Assembly: GCA_937995735.1 (NCBI GenBank)
Contig: CALKIZ010000001.1
Coordinates: 1-56,935 of the forward strand
Origin: an uncultured Neomegalonema sp.
Lineage (GTDB): Bacteria; Pseudomonadota; Alphaproteobacteria; Rhodobacterales; Rhodobacteraceae
Direction: 5' to 3'
Length of the DNA: 56,935 nt
Positions within the stretch are counted from its first letter, which is position 1, and each line of letters starts with the position of its first letter. The notes beneath the pieces were generated by a model. That model had not been told where the DNA came from. It saw only the letters and a program-made list of their open reading frames with translations, and searched no databases. Both the position numbers and the translations under genes were made by a program. Below, in pieces: positions 52,404 through 56,935 of this stretch.

Positions 52404-54482
52404 ATGAGTGTTACAGTTTCCCGTGAAGGCAGCGTTGCATTTGTGACGGTGAATAATCCGCCGGTCAACGCGATAGGGCGCGCCGTGCGGGCCGGCCTTA
52501 TGGATGCGCTGGACGCGGTTGAAAATGCGGTGGGCTTGTCGCTGGTCGTTCTGTCTGGGGCCGGACGATGCTTTGCGGCGGGCGCGGATGCGAAGGAATT
52601 TGATGCGCCGCTGCAAGGCCCGCACTTGCCGGATATTATTGCACGGATTGAGACGTGTGATGTTCCTTGGGTGGCAGCGGTCACAGGTGCTGCTTTGGGG
52701 GGTGGCTGCGAGTTGGCGCTTGGATGCCGGTATCGCATTGCTTCGCCATCCGCTCAAATTGGACTGCCCGAGGTTACGCTGGGCGTTATTCCGGGGGCTG
52801 GTGGCACGCAACGCTTGCCGCGATTGGTTGGTATAAAGACCGCGCTTGAATTGATTGCTACGGGCAAGGCTGTGTCTGCTGGCCGTGCAGAAGAGATTGG
52901 TTTGATTGATAGTGTTGCCGATGATCCTGTGGAGGGTGCGTCCCGTCTTGATATTGAAATGGTTGAGCGGGGACGGTCTATTGCTTCGCTGCCCCAGCCT
53001 GCGGCGAACGCAAAGGCAGTAGAGGCGGCAAGGGCGCTGATCCGCAAGAAGATGCCTCATCAAATTGCGCCCGAACGCGCGATTGATCTGATTGAAAAAT
53101 CAGCTCATGTGTCGTTGAGCGAGGGGTTGGCCGCTGAGCGGGCGGCTTTTCTTGAACTGCGTGAGGCGTCGCAATCCAGCGCTTTGCGGCATGTATTTTT
53201 TTCGGAACGTGCGGCGCGGATGCCGGAGCCATTACGGGGGCAAGATGCCGCGCTTGAGGTGATTACCGTTGCGGGTGGTGGCACGATGGGGGCGGGTATT
53301 GCCTATGCACTGCTCAACAAAGGCTCTGAGGTTACGCTGCTGGAAGCGGATATGGACGGCGTTGAGAAAGCAAATGCGAATGTCGAAAAGATCATCGCGG
53401 CGAGCGTCAAACGTGGCTTGATTGATGAGGGCGCGGCTGAGGCTTGTTGTCAACGGTTGATGGTGACGACTGATTATAGTGCTGCATCGCAGTCTACGCT
53501 GGCGATTGAAGCGGCCTTTGAGAGTTTGGCGGTGAAGCAATCCATATTTGCCGACCTTGAAATGCATTTACCGAAATCGGCAGTGCTGGCAACGAACACG
53601 TCATATCTTGATGTCGATGCGCTTGCGGCGGGTGTGTCTGATCCGTCCCGAGTCATCGGACTGCACTTTTTTGCGCCTGCTCATATTATGAAATTGCTTG
53701 AGATCGTGCGCGGTGAAAACACAAGCGACGCTGCATTGGCGACAGGGTTCGCGTTGGCGAAACGGCTGGGCAAGATTCCTGTTGTTTCCGGTGTCTGCGA
53801 TGGCTTTATCGGTAATCGTATTTTGGCGCGTTACCGCGAGGCGGCGGATACACTTTTGATGGAGGGGGCGACGCCTTGGGAGATTGACGCGGCGATGACC
53901 GGCTTTGGTTACGTGATGGGACCATATGAAGCGCAAGACCTTTCAGGGCTGGATATTGCTCACGCCAATCGCCGCAGACAGGACGCCGAGCGTGACCCTG
54001 AGCGCCGATACATCTCTATCGCTGACCGAATGGTGGCGCTGGGCAGGCTCGGGCGGAAAACCGGGGTAGGGTGGTATCGCTATCCCGATAGCGGCGGGAA
54101 AGTTGAAGATCCTATAGTGGCTGAACTTGCGGTTGAAGCCGCCCGTTTGGCGAAGGTGGAGCGCAAGGAATACCCGGCGGATGAGATCCGTGAGAGGTTG
54201 CTTATGGCGATGATTAATGAAGCCGCCGATATTTTGGGCGAAGGCATTGCCCGGCAAGCGTCCGATATTGATTTGGTGACCATCCACGGCTACGGGTTTC
54301 CCCGATGGCGCGGCGGCTTGCTGCATTACGCAGATCGTATCGGTGTTGACTCAGTTCTTAACAGTTTAATGAGATTTGAAACAGAAGACCGTGTTGCGTG
54401 GCGACCCGGCCAAGTCATTGTGGACTGTATCGGGCGCGGGATCGCATTATCAGAGTGGCGGGCTGCACCATTTCTGAAATGA
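52404..54482 (+). CDS. Fused enoyl-CoA hydratase / 3-hydroxyacyl-CoA dehydrogenase
   Basis: A 692-residue beta-oxidation enzyme. The N-terminal crotonase domain has the oxyanion loops SGAGRCFAAGADAKEF and GAALGGGCELALGC, and the catalytic Glu pair in EVTLGVIPGAGGTQR. The dehydrogenase half has a Rossmann motif GGGTMGAGIA and the HFFAPAHIMKLLEIV catalytic His region, then two C-terminal helical domains. The arrangement is that of FadB/FadJ. No thiolase is nearby, so it may serve the break-down of a specific side chain rather than general fatty acids. It follows the TRAP genes by 116 bases. Confidence 0.92.
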   Translation: MSVTVSREGSVAFVTVNNPPVNAIGRAVRAGLMDALDAVENAVGLSLVVLSGAGRCFAAGADAKEFDAPLQGPHLPDIIARIETCDVPWVAAVTGAALGGGCELALGCRYRIASPSAQIGLPEVTLGVIPGAGGTQRLPRLVGIKTALELIATGKAVSAGRAEEIGLIDSVADDPVEGASRLDIEMVERGRSIASLPQPAANAKAVEAARALIRKKMPHQIAPERAIDLIEKSAHVSLSEGLAAERAAFLELREASQSSALRHVFFSERAARMPEPLRGQDAALEVITVAGGGTMGAGIAYALLNKGSEVTLLEADMDGVEKANANVEKIIAASVKRGLIDEGAAEACCQRLMVTTDYSAASQSTLAIEAAFESLAVKQSIFADLEMHLPKSAVLATNTSYLDVDALAAGVSDPSRVIGLHFFAPAHIMKLLEIVRGENTSDAALATGFALAKRLGKIPVVSGVCDGFIGNRILARYREAADTLLMEGATPWEIDAAMTGFGYVMGPYEAQDLSGLDIAHANRRRQDAERDPERRYISIADRMVALGRLGRKTGVGWYRYPDSGGKVEDPIVAELAVEAARLAKVERKEYPADEIRERLLMAMINEAADILGEGIARQASDIDLVTIHGYGFPRWRGGLLHYADRIGVDSVLNSLMRFETEDRVAWRPGQVIVDCIGRGIALSEWRAAPFLK

Positions 54483-54640
54483 ATCGTAAATTATGAAAAG
54501 TTTATTTTAAGTTGAATGGTTTAAGAGACTGGTTAATTTCATAATGCCGGCACACCAAGAGAATTACTTACACAGTACCTCATATTTTAGAAATCCGTTG
54601 TTTGTATTTTCGGGCTGTAGTCTAAGAAAGATACAAGCAA

Positions 54641-54991
54641 ATGGCATCGAATTTTGACATTGAAGAAGCAGTATTGGATCAAGAGGCTTTAGATCGTAAT
54701 ACGATGGGGAATGTTGAGCTTCAGCATGAGCTTTTTATCTTATTTTTTGATCAAATGCCCGCATATCTCGATCAGATGAATGAGGCGATTCATAGCGATG
54801 ATTACGATGAGTGGCGTATGGCCGCGCATGGTATCAAAGGATCAGCCCGCGCGCTTGGGTTTACCCGCATCGCTCGGCTTGCTTTGGATAGCGAAAAGAG
54901 TGATCCGGATCAAACGAGGCTGACTGCGCTTAAAGAGGCGATTGATATTGCAAATGATGCCGTATCTGATCCCACAGCTTTGGCGAGTTAG
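54641..54991 (+). CDS. Hpt-domain phosphotransfer protein
   Basis: A 116-residue helical protein. AAHGIKGSARALGF carries the phosphorylated histidine (H63) in the usual HxxKGxxxxxG setting. There is no other domain, so it passes phosphate between a hybrid kinase and a response regulator, neither of which is next to it. It is alone, divergent in function from fadJ before it and convergent with the FAD oxidoreductase after it. Confidence 0.85.
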   Translation: MASNFDIEEAVLDQEALDRNTMGNVELQHELFILFFDQMPAYLDQMNEAIHSDDYDEWRMAAHGIKGSARALGFTRIARLALDSEKSDPDQTRLTALKEAIDIANDAVSDPTALAS

Positions 54992-55029
54992 AGCACACGC
55001 ATTTACCGATGAAATGCGCACGCATGATT

Positions 55030-56250
55030 TTAGATGACTGCTGTTTCTAGGAATTTTTCATTTTCCTCGATCCGGGCATAACCAAATGACGACAAATCGA
55101 GGCTTCGATATTCACCATGGGATATCCACTCGGCCACGCCGCGCCCCATCGCTGGGGATTGTTGGAAGCCGTGGCCGGAAAATCCGTTCACAAAAATGAA
55201 GTTTTCGACTTTGGTATGCGGGCCGATGACTGCGTTTTGATCCAAGACGTTAAAGGCATAATGCCCCGCCCATGAATTCACGAGCTTGATGGCTTCAAAT
55301 TGCGGAATGCGATTGGCAATGGTTGGCCACGCCTTTTCTTCCCAGATCGAATGGTCTTGTACGAAGTCGTCATAATCGACTGCCGGGTCTTCATCCGGTG
55401 GACAGCCCGCCAAATAATACTGACCATCGGTGCGCATATGAACGCCGGAAGGGTCAATGGTGAGCGGAAGATCGCGGTCTAAAGGCTTTTCCGCATCAAA
55501 GATGAATGTGTAGCGTTTTCTCGGTTCAATCGGAACTTCAATGCCCGCCATTCGGGACGTCAGAACGGCGCGCGGACCGGAGCAATTTACGACTGTTCCA
55601 CAGGAAATGACTTCTCCGGTGGAAAGCGTCACGCTCTCAACACGCGAACCGGAGGCGTTTTTCGTCATGGCGGTGACTTCGTTCGTCAGGAACTCAACGC
55701 CGCGCTCTTTTGAAGACCTTTTCCACCAATCGAACAGGGTATTGCCATCGAAATACCCCTCATCAATCAGGTTGTGATTGGCCCCAACAATATCATCAAG
55801 CATGTAAAAAGGATAATCGCTCGCGATTTCCTCGCGAGTCATGTGTTTGGTCCCTGACCCCAAGGATTGTTGAACCGTAAGAGCTTCTTTCAGCGTTTGA
55901 GCAAATTCCGGAGTATCTGCGAGGTACATGTAGCCATAGCTCTGCAACACAACATCAGGAACACGCTCATCATTGCCCATAAAAGCGCGGAAGTTTTTGA
56001 TGTATTCTGCACCGAATTGAGAAATTTTAACGTTGATCTCATTGGAAAACTGCTGGCGGATACAACTGTTGGTGCAGGCCGTTGAACTGTTTTCATAGGT
56101 CGGATTACGCTCGACGACCAAAACAGAGCCGTCAAAGTCTTTATTATCAGACAGCCACCACGCGACGGACGAGCCGTACATGGCCCCGCCGATGATCACG
56201 ACATCATAGCTGTTTTGTTTGGGTGGTTGAAAAGTGGCGTTCGTATTCAT
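55030..56250 (-). CDS. FAD-dependent oxidoreductase of the DAO/sarcosine oxidase family
   Basis: A 406-residue flavoenzyme. The FAD-binding start is DVVIIGGAMYGSSVAWWL, a variant of GxGxxG. The family segment that is normally SxGGIRQQF reads NSCIRQQFSNEIN, preceded by CTN, so a CTNSC pair of cysteines is present. The C terminus FVNGFSGHGFQQSPAMGRGVAEWI is a clear DadA/SoxB-type substrate and FAD motif. Such enzymes oxidise sarcosine, dimethylglycine or D-amino acids; with the Rieske demethylase in the window, an N-methyl substrate is likely. ATG 56250 has AGGGA seven bases before it; the frame is open to 56286. Confidence 0.85.
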   Translation of the reverse strand: MNTNATFQPPKQNSYDVVIIGGAMYGSSVAWWLSDNKDFDGSVLVVERNPTYENSSTACTNSCIRQQFSNEINVKISQFGAEYIKNFRAFMGNDERVPDVVLQSYGYMYLADTPEFAQTLKEALTVQQSLGSGTKHMTREEIASDYPFYMLDDIVGANHNLIDEGYFDGNTLFDWWKRSSKERGVEFLTNEVTAMTKNASGSRVESVTLSTGEVISCGTVVNCSGPRAVLTSRMAGIEVPIEPRKRYTFIFDAEKPLDRDLPLTIDPSGVHMRTDGQYYLAGCPPDEDPAVDYDDFVQDHSIWEEKAWPTIANRIPQFEAIKLVNSWAGHYAFNVLDQNAVIGPHTKVENFIFVNGFSGHGFQQSPAMGRGVAEWISHGEYRSLDLSSFGYARIEENEKFLETAVI

Positions 56251-56352
56251 GGCGTTGTCCCTGTTTCCTGAAACAACAAATTCCATGAACTTTCGGGTTT
56301 GGCAATCTTTGTGAATGCAGGAACGATTTTGATGGCTCTGGGTCCCTGTCTT

Positions 56353-56443
56353 TAATTACTCAGGAGGTTGGTGTGTGATCCGGGCAGAGTGTGCTGTGAA
56401 CGAAAGTCCGGATGGCGTCGAATGCTGTGGATGCGTTGAGTTT
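56353..56443 (-). repeat. 91-base IS66 3'-end repeat, right copy
   Basis: Exact reverse complement of 710-800. Here it is joined to more of the transposase gene upstream on the minus strand, so this copy shows what the left copy lost. Confidence 0.9.
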
Positions 56444-56829
56444 AGCGGTGCTGGTCAGAGAGCGATATCCTGCGTGGACACCGGCTCCCCAATTTGACCT
56501 GAAGCCGTTGGTGACTTTTCGGAAAACGATAGAGGGGCGGATTTCGCGTTCGGAGATGTTATTAGTCGCAGGAACCCGCCTGTCGATCATGAAGACAAAA
56601 ACTTGCCACGCCCTGCCTTGATCTGTGCCTGAAGAACCCGCCTGGCGGAATGGGCTGCAGGTATGCCGATTAACTTGTCGAACCGTCGTTCGGCTTTACC
56701 AAGATATTGCTCCAGTGTCGTATCCTTGAGTGTGTCTCGTCGCCTGCCGATGCGGATCGTCCAGCGCAGCAGGTCCCGGACTTTCGGAGCCACGATACTG
56801 TCGCCGCAATCGATGGAAGACCTCTGCAT
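56360..56829 (-). pseudogene. IS66-family transposase, frameshifted and cut by window edge
   Basis: The minus strand shows IS66 transposase in two frames. The upstream part reads LLRWTIRIGRRRDTLKDTTLEQY and continues to AQIKAGRGKF, where the frame ends. The downstream part continues FVFMIDRRVPATNNISEREIRPS and then VVFRKVTNGFRS-like wording, ending at TGA near 56362. The family sequence KFFVFM would need six T where the DNA has five (about 56599-56603), so one T has been lost. Beyond about 56800 the similarity is no longer clear. The catalytic Glu-containing part is present, but the frame break should inactivate it. Confidence 0.8.
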
Positions 56830-56935
56830 TATGGGCTGAAATTGGTGTGGACCCCAAAAGCAGGCGTGTTTATTGTTCCGCTGGCTTTCAGCGGGTACAG
56901 GGTTTCTGTTGGTTGATGTTATGCGATTGCCGGGG

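Overview
The window is a piece of an alphaproteobacterial chromosome of roughly balanced base composition. The assignment rests on gene order rather than one marker: argD-argF beside hslO; a class I lysyl-tRNA synthetase; a petP-petR pair divergent from ilvE; an hsp20 gene followed by a DUF1150 gene; and the minus-strand cluster rnd-kdsD-lptC-lptA-lptB-rpoN-hpf-ptsN. A choline-sulfatase, a TRAP transporter and a sodium:solute symporter fit a marine or saline habitat. I cannot fix the order or genus from the sequence. No rRNA, tRNA or CRISPR array was seen.

Layout. 1-936 is a graveyard of insertion sequences: the 5' end of one IS3-family orfA, a decayed second IS3-family element, and the 3' end of an IS66-family transposase into which the second IS3 element inserted. 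A 91-base identical copy of that IS66 3' end lies in opposite orientation at 56353-56443, so the window is bracketed by inverted IS66 remnants. 937-7781 holds housekeeping genes: argD, argF, a PilZ protein, hslO, a lipoprotein, coaA, ribF and a MaoC hydratase. 8018-13863 is the least ordinary chromosomal block: a chitin-synthase-like family 2 glycosyltransferase, a convergent secreted protein of unknown function, a translationally coupled radical SAM/DUF547 lipoprotein pair, and a PAS-type protein.

13881-23463 carries a HAD phosphatase, ilvE, petP-petR, a two-gene sodium symporter, argJ-mutT, an XRE regulator, guaB and a periplasmic DsrE-like protein. 23783-29867 holds lysS, an ABC uptake system of the NMT1/THI5 type (two permeases and a binding protein, no ATPase), upp behind two tandem terminator-like hairpins, and a diheme cytochrome c with a P460-type domain. 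30083-39218 is a plus-strand catabolic island: a Rieske oxygenase, a cysteine hydrolase, choline-sulfatase, two related SDR dehydrogenases, a BKACE enzyme and a two-domain VOC protein. A LEM-3-type GIY-YIG nuclease gene and an M48 lipoprotein protease sit among them.

39258-47825 returns to core genes: a YcaQ-type DNA glycosylase, hsp20, DUF1150 and the LPS-transport/rpoN cluster. 48057-56250 holds a secreted PEP-CTERM-type protein, a complete TRAP transporter, a fused enoyl-CoA hydratase/3-hydroxyacyl-CoA dehydrogenase, a lone Hpt protein and a sarcosine-oxidase-like FAD enzyme. The Rieske oxygenase, BetC, BKACE, FAD oxidase and TRAP genes together suggest uptake and breakdown of methylated or sulfated quaternary amines, but the substrate is an inference.

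The points most worth following are the fungal-type chitin-synthase homologue, the radical SAM/DUF547 pair, the GIY-YIG nuclease gene set into a metabolic operon, and the tandem hairpins in front of upp.
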